A stretch of DNA of 64,000 bases from Bacillus pseudomycoides (GTDB taxonomy: Bacteria > Bacillota > Bacilli > Bacillales > Bacillaceae_G): NCBI RefSeq assembly GCF_022811845.1, contig NZ_CP064266.1, forward strand, positions 1,612,001 to 1,676,000, in the 5' to 3' direction. Each line of letters begins with the position of its first letter. Positions within the stretch are counted from its first letter, which is position 1. The notes under the pieces were generated by a model that was not told where the DNA came from, made no database searches, and saw only the letters and a list, made by a program, of their open reading frames with translations. Made by a program: the position numbers and the translations under genes. Of this stretch, positions 26,309-35,027 are shown in pieces.

Positions 26309-27889
26309 ATGCTGAAGAAAGTAAGCGCCGTAACTCTTGTATCTCTTTTGGCTTTTTCTCCTGTTGCGGCATTGGCGGCACCTGAGGAAATTGTAAAAGA
26401 AGCACAGATGCAAAATCAAGAAAAGGTAACTACAAAGCAAAATGACATCAAGAATCAGACAGTAAACGGAGAAAAAGTACAACAGAAACAAGGCAATACA
26501 GACGTAAAGAAAGAAGAATCTAAAGAAGGAGTGAAGGATGTACAACAACAAGAGAAGACAGACCCACAAAAACAACAGCCTGCTCCAGAGAAGAAAGTCG
26601 AACCAGTAAAAGAAGCTGAAAAAGAACAAAAGAACGAGTCGAATGTGAAGAGTGAGCCAGAAAAAACAGAAGCTGCAAATACATCAGGACAACCAGCAAA
26701 TACACCTCCAGCCCAAGAATCAAAAGAAAATGATAAGAATTTAAATCAGGTAGCTACTGCTGATTTTAGTGGGAGTGTGACAGGAAAAGCGAAATGGGAT
26801 GCAAAAAATAATCATTACGTACTAGATGTGACTGCGACTGTAAAAAATAGTTCAAAACAAAAAGTGAGTAATGTTTATCTTGGAGTTTCTATCCCAGAAG
26901 GGCTAGATGGTGAATTTAAAGATTTTCCTGTACTAAACCTTGAAGATGGTTCTAAGGCTATTGCATTGCCATTACCAGATATGGAACCGGGAAAAGCTGT
27001 TACAAAAAATGTGAAAATACCTGTGCTTGGAAATGTAGCAGGGAAACAAGTAAGTAAAGATATCGAGCTATATTTAATTGATAAGGATGGATATGAGCCT
27101 CTTGGTAAAATTAAAGGAAGCGCGAATATTGATTTTTCCGAAATGAATAAAGATTTACGTTTTGAAGGCAAGGTAAAAGCTACAACTTGTGTACCAAATT
27201 TAAAAGAAAACCAATTTACATTAGACTTTTTATTAACGACTCAAAACTTAACAATTGATGAGTTAAAGGGCTTTGATGTGCAAATTGATGTTCCACAAGA
27301 TATTAAATTAACAATTCCAGATCATTATACGCAAGGAGAGATTCCGGATTATCTAAAAGATGGTTCTTTGCAAGGTGGAACTGATAAAGGAAGAATGAAC
27401 TTAGATATTAAATGGAATGGAAATACAGCAACAATTCCAGTTAAAACAATGGAAGGTGGAGAAGGATCTGCATTATATTTCCAAGTTGTTGGGGAAACAG
27501 CGAAAGAATTAAAAGATTTAAGAGTTACATTTAAAGCAAAACATGGAGATAAAACAATTACAATACAAGTACCAATTGAGAAAGTAGAACAAAAGGACTG
27601 TAAGAAACAGGATACAGGTGGAAATAACAGGGATGATGGTAAAGGGAATGGTGGCAACAAGCCTGATACACAAGTGCCAAATCCAAATCAGGTAAATAAT
27701 CAACAAACAAAGGTTACACCAACATCAACACCAACAAAAGTTATTACAACACCAAAGGTAGATAATACAAAATCTCTTCCTAAAACAGGTGCTTCAAGTA
27801 GCGATAATTTATTGACATTACTTGGCGTTGTAATGCTTGCTGGTGGTGCTTTTGTATATAAACGCAGTCGTATAACTCATAATAAATAA
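26309..27889 (+). CDS. LPXTG cell-wall-anchored surface protein
   Basis: A 526-residue secreted protein. It has a signal peptide (about 1-26, cut after ALAA), a low-complexity region rich in K, Q, E and P (about 30-150), two beta-rich domains (about 155-280 and 285-430) and a spacer rich in G, N, P and T. It ends with the sorting signal LPKTG, a hydrophobic stretch and KRSR, so sortase A should link it to peptidoglycan. A Cys pair (KATTCV and KDCKK) may form a disulfide. It starts at ATG after AAAAGGAG. The ligand or role is unknown. Confidence 0.88.
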   Translation: MLKKVSAVTLVSLLAFSPVAALAAPEEIVKEAQMQNQEKVTTKQNDIKNQTVNGEKVQQKQGNTDVKKEESKEGVKDVQQQEKTDPQKQQPAPEKKVEPVKEAEKEQKNESNVKSEPEKTEAANTSGQPANTPPAQESKENDKNLNQVATADFSGSVTGKAKWDAKNNHYVLDVTATVKNSSKQKVSNVYLGVSIPEGLDGEFKDFPVLNLEDGSKAIALPLPDMEPGKAVTKNVKIPVLGNVAGKQVSKDIELYLIDKDGYEPLGKIKGSANIDFSEMNKDLRFEGKVKATTCVPNLKENQFTLDFLLTTQNLTIDELKGFDVQIDVPQDIKLTIPDHYTQGEIPDYLKDGSLQGGTDKGRMNLDIKWNGNTATIPVKTMEGGEGSALYFQVVGETAKELKDLRVTFKAKHGDKTITIQVPIEKVEQKDCKKQDTGGNNRDDGKGNGGNKPDTQVPNPNQVNNQQTKVTPTSTPTKVITTPKVDNTKSLPKTGASSSDNLLTLLGVVMLAGGAFVYKRSRITHNK

Positions 27890-27929
27890 TAAGCGGAAAA
27901 AATACATATCTGATTTTTTCGTTTAAAAG

Positions 27930-27954
27930 AACCCGGTATATTACCGGGTTTTTT
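27930..27954 (+). terminator. Terminator of the LPXTG protein gene
   Basis: AACCCGGTA and TACCGGGTT form a stem with a short loop, followed by six T residues. The rest of the gap to 28192 holds a TATAAT at 28141 for the next gene and nothing else I recognise. Confidence 0.9.
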
Positions 27955-28192
27955 ATTGTTTTTTGAATTACATGATTTAATAGTCCTGTATCATATTATT
28001 AATTTCTCTCGCTATTTTCGGACTAATTAAAGTCTCACTTTATGGAGATACTGGCTATATAAAGTGACGATACTGTGACAAAAAATGTTGGTGTGTTTAT
28101 AAAATATTGGTCATAGGTGCAAAGTTTGAATGGTTCTCGTTATAATAGCAAGTGGAGATAAGTAGTAGACGTAGATAAAAGGAGAGTAACAG

Positions 28193-28696
28193 ATGAAGAA
28201 AGTATGGGGGATTGCCTTGCTTGGAAGTATGCTCCTTCTAGCAGGATGTAATGGAAATAAGGATACAAAAGAACCGACAGAAAAAGTAGAACAATCGGCA
28301 GATCAGCAAGAAGATCTGAAAGTATATCGTGATGTGCATAAGAAGTACGATGAGAAAATGAACAAAGAGTTAAATGAATCAGTAAAATTATTTGAAGAAG
28401 CAAAAGAAAAAGGTGGAAAAGCATTAGTTCATCCGAAATTTAAAGAAGATGTACAAAAAGTAACGGCGAGTATGTTAGAGGACATTGATCATATGCGTAA
28501 AGAAATTCGCGTACCTAAGTCAAAAGAACAAGAACATGAGTTATATATTGGTTTCTTAAATGAGACAGAACAAGCAATGAAAAAGCTAGATAAATTAGCG
28601 AAAGAAGAAGATTCATCATTAATTCGTGATATAGAAGTTCATTTTTCAACAGCTTCAACGTACTATAAACGTTTTCAAACAGAAACTCAAAAATAA
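28193..28696 (+). CDS. Lipoprotein of unknown function
   Basis: A 167-residue lipoprotein with a type II signal peptide (LLLAGC, Cys19), an acidic linker and a helical, coiled-coil-rich body (about 45-165) with many K and E residues. No catalytic motif is visible and I do not recognise the family. It starts at ATG after AAAGGAG, with a TATAAT 47 nt upstream. It appears monocistronic, with a bidirectional terminator at its end. Confidence 0.8.
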   Translation: MKKVWGIALLGSMLLLAGCNGNKDTKEPTEKVEQSADQQEDLKVYRDVHKKYDEKMNKELNESVKLFEEAKEKGGKALVHPKFKEDVQKVTASMLEDIDHMRKEIRVPKSKEQEHELYIGFLNETEQAMKKLDKLAKEEDSSLIRDIEVHFSTASTYYKRFQTETQK

Positions 28697-28722
28697 CCTT
28701 GTGCACGGCAAGGTTATTTTTT
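28689..28722. terminator. Bidirectional terminator
   Basis: AAAATAACCTTG pairs with CAAGGTTATTTT, with T runs on both strands. It lies between two convergent genes and reaches into the 3' end of the minus-strand one. Confidence 0.85.
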
Positions 28723-28929
28723 CTTTTTTCCGTCCCCATCTTCATCTTCAGATACTAAGACTTTTTGTTCTTCATGAAATTCTGAAATGGTTTGGCCGGT
28801 AATGTTATCCAATGGGGTGTAGAAGGAAGTTATATTTTTCTTTTTTATAAATAATTTATAAAAACCGATTGGAACTAAAATTACAATTGTTAATGGTAAC
28901 CCTATAACAGCCATCAGTAATGGATCCAT
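28714..28929 (-). CDS. Small membrane protein of unknown function
   Basis: A 71-residue protein with one N-terminal transmembrane segment (about 5-28) and a charged tail ending DEDGDGKKKK. It starts at ATG after GGAGAT with good spacing. The family is not recognised. Confidence 0.7.
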   Translation of the reverse strand: MDPLLMAVIGLPLTIVILVPIGFYKLFIKKKNITSFYTPLDNITGQTISEFHEEQKVLVSEDEDGDGKKKK

Positions 28930-28965
28930 TGTATATCTCCTTTCTAATTAAGAAGGAATAATGTT

Positions 28966-29190
28966 CTTTCTTACCTTAAATATTATGATAGCTTAATTAA
29001 TCAAGCAAAAGTAAAACAGGATGAAAATAAGCGTTTTGATTTATTGCATAAAGCAGAAGATATTATGTTTACAGAATATCCTTTAATTCCAATTCTTTTC
29101 CCAACAGATTCGTATTTACAAAAGTCATCTGTATCCGCTTTAGAATATATAGTTGGTTCTGGGCCAAGTTTACGATATAAGAAAAAATAA
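28966..29190 (+). pseudogene. C-terminal fragment of an OppA-type peptide-binding protein
   Basis: About 75 codons read YYDSLINQAKVKQDENKRFD and continue through the hydrophobic 'YPLIPILFPT' core to SLRYKKK and a stop. This is the C-terminus of oligopeptide-binding lipoproteins like those at 30454 and 56870. The first 85% of the gene is missing and there is no start, so this is debris of a deleted opp paralogue. Confidence 0.8.
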
Positions 29191-29198
29191 GCAAAAAT

Positions 29199-29229
29199 AA
29201 AGAAGTAGGCAAATCGCCTACTTCTTTAT
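29199..29229. terminator. Bidirectional terminator
   Basis: AAAGAAGTAGGC and GCCTACTTCTTT are perfect complements around a 5-nt loop. It serves the minus-strand lipoprotein gene. Confidence 0.9.
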
Positions 29230-29693
29230 TTAATTTCTCTCTTATATTCTTTCTTCGTTCCATCTGAAAAAACAACTTCTAAATCAAATTTTTGATAGTC
29301 TTTGTCCAGTTGGAATACGTCTACAACTTGATCGATTACTTCTTGATCAGGTGTATCTTTATCAAATTTTAACTTTTGTAAAAGTGGACTTAGTTTTGTA
29401 ATTGCTTCATCACCTGTTAGTTTTGCATCAGTTTTATGGTCTTCAATTTTTGCTTCCATCTTTTTATCAGCAGCTTTATTTTTATAGTCAGCTTCATAAT
29501 CTTTTTTCGTATCTTGATAATCCGCATCTAAACTGAATTCGTTAAAATTTAGTTTTAAATCTGCAGGTGCTTCATTTTTTGCATTTTCTGTAGTCTTTTT
29601 ATCAGAGGTTGTATCTTCTTTTGCAGGTGCTTGACAACCTGTTAACGCAGGTACTAGCATAAGTGCTAATAAAACAGAAAGTAGAATTCTCAT
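29226..29693 (-). CDS. YusW-like lipoprotein
   Basis: A 155-residue lipoprotein with a type II signal peptide (LTGC, Cys20), a short Lys/Thr-rich linker and a YusW-type domain (about 48-155), recognisable by paired acidic-Tyr strands and the C-terminal FDLEVVFSDGTKKEY. The role of this family is unknown. ATG follows AAGGAGGAA. Confidence 0.8.
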   Translation of the reverse strand: MRILLSVLLALMLVPALTGCQAPAKEDTTSDKKTTENAKNEAPADLKLNFNEFSLDADYQDTKKDYEADYKNKAADKKMEAKIEDHKTDAKLTGDEAITKLSPLLQKLKFDKDTPDQEVIDQVVDVFQLDKDYQKFDLEVVFSDGTKKEYKREIK

Positions 29694-29865
29694 TATATAT
29701 TCCTCCTTAGTGTGTCTTTCCTTCTACATCAGTTTTTCCCATTTTTATGTAATTATGTATGTGTTTCAAATAAATTATTCTCTTTACGATACGAGATACT
29801 TCGCAATTTAAATCAAAAATGATTTGTATGTATATGGTAAATTTGGAGTGTAAGGAGGAGCTAAA

Positions 29866-30362
29866 ATGTGTGGGAAATATAAAGAGGTTATGAACAAGGC
29901 TGTTTTGTATATTCAAGAGCATTTAGATGAAGAGCTTACAACAGAAAGGGTTGCTTCTTATAGTGCTATATCCATGTATCATTTTCACCGCATTTTTCAA
30001 AGTTATCTTGGGATGAGTGTTACTGAATATGTTCGAAAAAGAAGATTAACACATGCGGCACAAATATTAGTAATGACGGAAAGGTCAGTTCTTGATATAG
30101 CAGTTCAATATGGTTTTTCTTCACAAGAGGCATTTACAAGAGCGTTTAAACGCATGTTTCATTTGCCACCGAAAAGATATCGTACATATTTTCAATCGTT
30201 TTATATAGAAAGAGAGGGAGTTTCAATGCAAAAAGGATTACCAAAAGGATGGGTATTAAGCGGAAGTCACCCTGCAGAATATGAGAAGGGATTAGACTAT
30301 GAAATTGTTCATCAAGGAAAAACATCAGCTTATATAAAAGCGAAAGAGGCATCTAGTAAAAG
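29866..30362 (+). pseudogene. AraC-family regulator, 3' truncated
   Basis: The ATG after AAGGAGGAG opens a normal AraC-type DNA-binding domain with two helix-turn-helix motifs (about 8-108: HFHRIFQSYLG and DIAVQYGFSSQEAFTRAFKR). It is followed by the first part of a GyrI-like effector domain, ending near ...YIKAKEASS. At about 30360 the homology stops and the frame runs on through the oppA terminator and antisense to oppA as far as 30537. A deletion removed the rest of the effector domain and the natural stop. The DNA-binding domain could still be expressed. Confidence 0.75.
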
Positions 30363-30372
30363 AAGCATAAAG

Positions 30373-30408
30373 AAAAAGGGCATCCTTTTGAAGGATACCC
30401 TTTTTCCT
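30373..30408 (-). terminator. Terminator of the SAM-regulated oppA
   Basis: AAAAAGGGCATCC pairs with GGATACCCTTTTT. It lies just beyond the minus-strand oppA stop. Confidence 0.85.
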
Positions 30409-30453
30409 CTTGTAATCGAAGCTTTCGTTAAAATGAGCTTCTATAAGGCTAGA

Positions 30454-32094
30454 TTAATTCTCAATCTTTGCCCACTTGAAGTTAAGTGGTCCCGCAAAAT
30501 CAACTTCAATCACTCCTTTTACATAGGAGCGTTCTAAGTATGTTGTTCCATTTTGGTAAAGAGGAGAGATCACGGCATCTTTAAATAAGATTTTTTCTGC
30601 TTGTTTCAAGGATTCCCAACGTGCCTTTTCATCACCAGCTAAGTCCGTTTTTACTTTTTGGATTAAGTCATCAAATTCTTTGTTGGAATAGTGATCTAAG
30701 TTATATGGATTATCAGTTGTAAATAACTCTAAGAATGTAATTGGATCAGCAAAATCAGGGCTCCAACCATCGATAGCAATCTCATAATTTCCTTGTAATA
30801 ATAATGTGACTTGTTGTTTGCGTGGCTGAGGCTTAATATTTACTGTTAATCCTTTTAAATTTTTCTCTAGTTGTTCTTTTAAATATTCACCTGTTTTTCT
30901 AGGAAGATCGCCATCGCTTGTTAATAATTCGATTGAAATTTTATCAGATCCTAATTCTTGTTTTGCCTGTTTCCAAAATTGTTGTGCTTCTTTTGTATTT
31001 TCTTTCGTTAAATCCCCATTCTCTTCACGGAAGTCTTTTCCATTCGGCCCTTTTGCGAAATTTTTTGGTACTAGAGAATAGGAAGGAAGAGAGCCATCAT
31101 TTAAAAGCACATTTACAAATGCTTTTTTATCTATCGATTTATCGATTGCTTGACGCACATTTATATTTTGTAACGTTTTATTTTTCTGGTTCATACGTAC
31201 GAATTGTACTCCAACATCCGGACGTTCTTTAAAGTTGCTATCTTTGCGGTATTTATCGACAAGGTCAGATGTTAAAGTAAGACGATCAATTTGTTTGGAT
31301 TCATATAAAATAACGGATGTTGAATGATCTTTAACGATATTAAAATTAATTTCTTCTAGTTTCACAGTATTTTTATCCCAATAGTTGGAATTCTTCTTAA
31401 ATGTAAAGCTTTGTTCATGCTTCCAATCGCTTAATGTAAAGGCTCCATTATAAATAATCGTATTATCTTCTAGTGCATATTTATCACCTTGTGATTTGAA
31501 GAACTCTTCATTAATTGGTAAAAATGTTGGAAACGCCGTTAAACTAATAAAGTAGGGAACAGGGCGTTCTAATTCAACTTCAAAAGTGTGGTCATCGATT
31601 GCTTTTACACCAAGCTGATCAGCTGGAAGCTCTTTACTATTAACCTTTTTCGCATTTTTAATATCAAAGAATAAAAATGCATATTCAGAAGCTGTTGCCG
31701 GGTCAACGGCACGTTGCCATGCAAAGACAAAGTCTTTTGCTGTTACAGGTGTACCATTTGACCATTTTGAATCTCGTAAGTGGAATGTATATTTTGTTTT
31801 ATCTGCACTCAAATCATGGGATTTTGCAACACCAGGTACTGGTTTATTTCCTTCTCCAAGATTATAAAGACCTTCAAATACGTTTCTCATTACTTGACCA
31901 GAATCTGTATCTGTAGCTCGAGCAGTGTCCATTGTACGGATTTCCGTAGGAGACGATAGGTTTAATACTTGTTTATCAGGTGCCTTGTCTTTTGCTTTTG
32001 CTTTGCTTGCATCGTCTTTATAGCTACCGCATCCTGTTAATAAAATACTTGCTCCTAAAACAGATGCGACAGCAGGTACAAATTTCTTTTTCAT
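30454..32094 (-). CDS. Oligopeptide-binding lipoprotein under SAM riboswitch control
   Basis: A 546-residue extracellular solute-binding protein of family 5 (OppA type) with a type II signal peptide (LLTGC, Cys22). Signature stretches include FHLRDSKWSNGTPVTAKDFVFAWQ and GWSPDFADPITFLELF. The ATG at 32094 follows GGGAGG. The upstream continuation of the frame is the riboswitch leader, not protein. There are no permease or ATPase genes next to it, so it must use transporters encoded elsewhere, for example the opp operon at 56.9 kb. SAM control implies a role in methionine or methionine-containing peptide uptake. Confidence 0.9.
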   Translation of the reverse strand: MKKKFVPAVASVLGASILLTGCGSYKDDASKAKAKDKAPDKQVLNLSSPTEIRTMDTARATDTDSGQVMRNVFEGLYNLGEGNKPVPGVAKSHDLSADKTKYTFHLRDSKWSNGTPVTAKDFVFAWQRAVDPATASEYAFLFFDIKNAKKVNSKELPADQLGVKAIDDHTFEVELERPVPYFISLTAFPTFLPINEEFFKSQGDKYALEDNTIIYNGAFTLSDWKHEQSFTFKKNSNYWDKNTVKLEEINFNIVKDHSTSVILYESKQIDRLTLTSDLVDKYRKDSNFKERPDVGVQFVRMNQKNKTLQNINVRQAIDKSIDKKAFVNVLLNDGSLPSYSLVPKNFAKGPNGKDFREENGDLTKENTKEAQQFWKQAKQELGSDKISIELLTSDGDLPRKTGEYLKEQLEKNLKGLTVNIKPQPRKQQVTLLLQGNYEIAIDGWSPDFADPITFLELFTTDNPYNLDHYSNKEFDDLIQKVKTDLAGDEKARWESLKQAEKILFKDAVISPLYQNGTTYLERSYVKGVIEVDFAGPLNFKWAKIEN

Positions 32095-32158
32095 GTAAAA
32101 TTCCTCCCTAAATTGTGTTGTTATTAAATAATGAGTGTTGAACAATTTATGAGGGAAA

Positions 32159-32202
32159 GAAAAAAACCCCTCTTTTCTTATCGAGAAAGAGGGATTTTTG
32201 TT
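32159..32202 (-). terminator. Riboswitch-controlled terminator before oppA
   Basis: On the minus strand AAATCCCTCTTTCTC pairs with GAAAAGAGGGG and ends in seven U residues. It lies between the SAM aptamer and the start codon, as expected for transcriptional attenuation. Confidence 0.85.
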
Positions 32203-32239
32203 TACAAGGCATGTACCTACCTGTATATAAACGAAGTCC

Positions 32240-32350
32240 CTCATTCTATCTTTCAAGCGTAATGCTTGCAGGAAGTGGCACAGTATTCAAAATGAACCTG
32301 TTGCCGAGGTTTCAAAGGGCCAGTCCCTCCACCTCTCTTGATACAATGAG
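32240..32350 (-). ncRNA. SAM-I (S-box) riboswitch aptamer
   Basis: Read on the minus strand, P1 starts CTCATT and closes with AATGAG. Between them are the diagnostic S-box elements: ATCAAGAGAGGTGGAGGGACTGGCCC (given here in two parts as ATCAAGAGAGGTGGAG and GGACTGGCCC), GAAACCTCGGCAACAGG, GTGCCACTTCCTGC and GAAAGATAGAATGAG. Binding of S-adenosylmethionine should favour the terminator at 32159-32202 and switch off the downstream peptide-binding protein. Confidence 0.95.
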
Positions 32351-32513
32351 TAAACATAATCATTCGTATTAATTTTTTGTTTCTTTGATTATTCAAAATC
32401 TTGCACCTAGGTGGGTAAACTGTCAATGAAATGAAATATAGTTTAAATTTTCAGTTTTTTAGCGGTGATATAAAAAGAAAGGTTACTGTGCATTTGCATA
32501 GTGACTCTCATTG

Positions 32514-32757
32514 TTAAAAATCAAAATTATCAGGGTCTGGACCAACGCGTTGATTTTCATTTATTGATTGAATTGCTTTCATATCATCCACACTTAATTC
32601 AAAATCAAAGATGTTTGTATTTTCAATAATACGGTGTTCTTTAATCGATTTAGGAATTGTTACAACTTCATTTTTTAGATCGCAGCGTAAAATAATTTGT
32701 CATATTTTGTAGCAACTTCTTGTAATGTTGTACAATCTTGTAAGTTTGTGAATGTTA
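32514..32757 (-). pseudogene. Aldo/keto reductase C-terminal fragment
   Basis: The minus strand encodes the end of an AKR-family enzyme: KNEVVTIPKSIKEHRIIENT, then the typical C-terminus INENQRVGPDPDNFDF and a stop. About 22 codons of the preceding part lie in a different frame (LQEVATKYDK), so there is a frameshift, and the first three quarters of the gene are absent. In B. subtilis a glyoxal-reductase gene of this family (yvgN) neighbours the yvgKLM molybdate genes, whose homologues lie 3 kb away here. Confidence 0.8.
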
Positions 32758-32759
32758 TA

Positions 32760-33563
32760 TTATTTCCCCCTAGCTTTTTTATTGGTTGCTTCAATTGCTT
32801 GAGAAATAATTTTTGAAAAATTATTCTCGTATAGTACTTTTAAACCTTCTGCAGTTGAGCCACCTGGCGTTGTTACTTGTTCACGAAGCGTGGTTGGGTC
32901 TTGTTCTTGTTCTAGCATAGCGGCAGAACCAGCAATCATTTGAATGACAAGGTGTTTTGCTGTCGCTTCATCGATTCCATAGCTTTTTGTTGCGTCAATT
33001 AAACCTTCAGCAAAATGATAAAGGAAGGCAGGTGCACTTCCAGTCACAGCGGTAAGTTGATGAATTTCTTCTTCTGTGCATAGCTGTGCTGTGCCAATTC
33101 CTTTTAAAAGAAGTTGTAGAGCTTCTTGTTGCTCATCATTAACTGCATGTCCCGTTGTATATAAGGAAATAGACTTCCCAATTGTTGCAGCTGTATTTGG
33201 CATAATCCAGGCAACAGGTGTACCTTGAGGAAGCTTTTCTTCTAAATAGGATGGACCGATCCCGGCAGCAACCGTTACAACAAATTGATTGGTTAGAAGA
33301 GGGGATAACTCTGCTAATAATTGTTCATGTGCAGCTGGTGGCATCGCTAAAACAATGGTATCGACAGTTTTGATATGTTGAGTCCAATCACTCGTAATGG
33401 AGATATTATATTGTTTCTCTAATTGTTTAAACTTTTCTATGTTACTTCGATTGGATACGATAATTTTTTCAATGTGTTCGTCACTTGTTTTGAGGAGTCC
33501 GGCAAAGATTGCTTCTGCCATACGGCCAGCACCAATAAATAAAATTCTATGTTTCTTTAGCAT
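32760..33563 (-). CDS. proC: Pyrroline-5-carboxylate reductase
   Basis: A 267-residue cytoplasmic enzyme for the last step of proline synthesis, using NAD(P)H. An N-terminal Rossmann motif, ILFIGAGRMAEAI, is followed by VVTVAAGIG and WIMPNTAATIG. The C-terminal dimerisation helix region contains LTAVTGSAPAFLYHFAEGL and REQVTTPGGSTAEGL, the P5CR signature. ATG at 33563 follows GGAAGGA. Upstream in-frame codons lack such a site. It is a single gene. Confidence 0.93.
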   Translation of the reverse strand: MLKKHRILFIGAGRMAEAIFAGLLKTSDEHIEKIIVSNRSNIEKFKQLEKQYNISITSDWTQHIKTVDTIVLAMPPAAHEQLLAELSPLLTNQFVVTVAAGIGPSYLEEKLPQGTPVAWIMPNTAATIGKSISLYTTGHAVNDEQQEALQLLLKGIGTAQLCTEEEIHQLTAVTGSAPAFLYHFAEGLIDATKSYGIDEATAKHLVIQMIAGSAAMLEQEQDPTTLREQVTTPGGSTAEGLKVLYENNFSKIISQAIEATNKKARGK

Positions 33564-33776
33564 ATCTTTTATTCCTTCCTGTCTAGAATACATTATAAAA
33601 AACGATAACATCTTTGAGAGAACTTTGTAAAAAGAAATGACTTGTACAAATATATTATAGGAGTTAATATACGCTATATTAATTTTCATAGTAATTTTTT
33701 ATTGATAAGTTAGTAAGAGGAGAATCAAAGCATAAAAAATAGATAGTGTAGAGAGAAATGAGATTAGTGAATAGAA

Positions 33777-33808
33777 AACCCCCTGAAGCATACATACTTC
33801 AAGGGGGA
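33777..33808 (-). terminator. Terminator of the sugar-uptake gene
   Basis: CCCCCTGAAG and CTTCAAGGGGG form a stem with one bulge between the convergent end of this gene and the proC promoter side. Confidence 0.75.
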
Positions 33809-33824
33809 TTAATAGATTGTGTGA

Positions 33825-34676
33825 TTACGATTTTGTCATACCAAGTAAAACAGCACCGCCGATAATTAGGACACTACCTAGTGCAATAAATACCATTTGA
33901 CGCTTTGTTTTCTTTTCTCCTAAGAAGACGATTGCGCCAAATGTGGAGATAACGATACCAGTTTGAGATAGCGGGAAACTTGTTGCTACTCCAACTTTTG
34001 GTAAAGAAAGAAGTAAGAATAAGTTACCTGTTCCCCAAAGTAGACCAGATAAGGCATTGCGAATAGCATATTTGTTAAATGGTTTATGTTTAGATGTCAG
34101 TACAACTGCTCCAACAAACATACCGACTGCTTGCGGTAAAATAGCGGACCAACCATCGATATTGTACCAACGAATAATAATTACGTATACAAGGTAGCCG
34201 AAAGTAGAAACAATTAAAGTTAAAAGTCCTTTTTTCAATTGTCCTGGTGGCTGAGCATTTTCTTTATCATCTAGTGAAGTGAAGACAACGCCGACTACAA
34301 TTAAAAGGATTGCAATCGTTCCCATAATAATCGTAGTAGTAGTAGTCCACTCATGGAAAGCGATAACACCAAAGATAGAAGTTGCAACAAGTTGCATCCC
34401 AGTTGAAATTGTTACAGTTGTTGAAACACCTAGCTTTTCAACAGTTTTTAGTTGATTTGCTTGTCCTAAAGCCCAGAATAGACCTGAAATAAAACCGACG
34501 ATTAAGATTGTCATAGTTAAAGCCGGTTGAGTAAATATATACATAATTGTTGCAAAGAATAAAGCACCAATTGTCATACCTAATGTTTGGCTATATGCAC
34601 CGCCGCCCATTTTTACACTTACTAATAAGATGTTTCCCCATGCAATTGCAGGAAGAAGTGCTAATAAAATATCCAT
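33825..34676 (-). CDS. GRP-family sugar uptake protein (GlcU-like)
   Basis: A 283-residue membrane protein with ten transmembrane segments of the glucose/ribose porter family, probably importing glucose or ribose by proton symport. It begins MDILLALLPAIAWGNILL and contains GLLWGTGNLFLLLS and PLSQTGIVISTFGAI, typical of GlcU/RbsU. ATG follows AGGGAG. No glucose dehydrogenase gene is linked here, unlike the gdh-glcU pairing in sporulation operons. An inverted-repeat operator lies upstream. Confidence 0.88.
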   Translation of the reverse strand: MDILLALLPAIAWGNILLVSVKMGGGAYSQTLGMTIGALFFATIMYIFTQPALTMTILIVGFISGLFWALGQANQLKTVEKLGVSTTVTISTGMQLVATSIFGVIAFHEWTTTTTIIMGTIAILLIVVGVVFTSLDDKENAQPPGQLKKGLLTLIVSTFGYLVYVIIIRWYNIDGWSAILPQAVGMFVGAVVLTSKHKPFNKYAIRNALSGLLWGTGNLFLLLSLPKVGVATSFPLSQTGIVISTFGAIVFLGEKKTKRQMVFIALGSVLIIGGAVLLGMTKS

Positions 34677-34723
34677 TACAAGACTCCCTTCATTTTTCTA
34701 TATCAATATAATTTAATTTCATT

Positions 34724-34774
34724 CTAACGATCGGTAATTTCCCACTTAGAAAGTAGAAGATTACCGATCGTTAA
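34724..34774 (-). promoter_or_regulatory. Paired inverted-repeat operator upstream of the GlcU-like gene
   Basis: TAACGATCGGTAAT and its exact reverse complement ATTACCGATCGTTA lie about 20 bp apart, roughly 50-100 bp before the start. Each arm is itself nearly palindromic around CGATCG, resembling two TetR-family half-turn sites. No T run follows, so an operator pair fits better than a terminator. Confidence 0.5.
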
Positions 34775-34997
34775 AACAGGATGAAGAATTTACGATATAA
34801 ATGCGTTTTCATTTCTTCACTTTTTCAAATACCTAAATATAATAACAGGAAAGTAGCTATTTTAGAAAGTAAATTCAAATAGAATGTATATTTCTACAAA
34901 AATTAAAATTCTGTTATTTGATCTCGTTTTTTAAGCGTAGTAAGACCTTATCTCAAAAGTCAGCAAAAGCTAATCAAAGTTTTATTTTATCAAAATA

Positions 34998-35027
34998 AAA
35001 AAGACCTCAAATTGAGGTCTTTTTTAA
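34998..35027. terminator. Perfect palindromic terminator
   Basis: AAAAAGACCTCAA and TTGAGGTCTTTTT are perfect complements with T runs on both strands. It would end the decayed peptide-cassette transcript coming from 35.12 kb on the minus strand. Confidence 0.85.

Noticed and set aside
30454..32256. A longer start for the SAM-regulated binding protein at 32256
   Set aside because: The extra 54 codons are the riboswitch terminator and leader. The lipoprotein signal and the GGGAGG site place the start at 32094.
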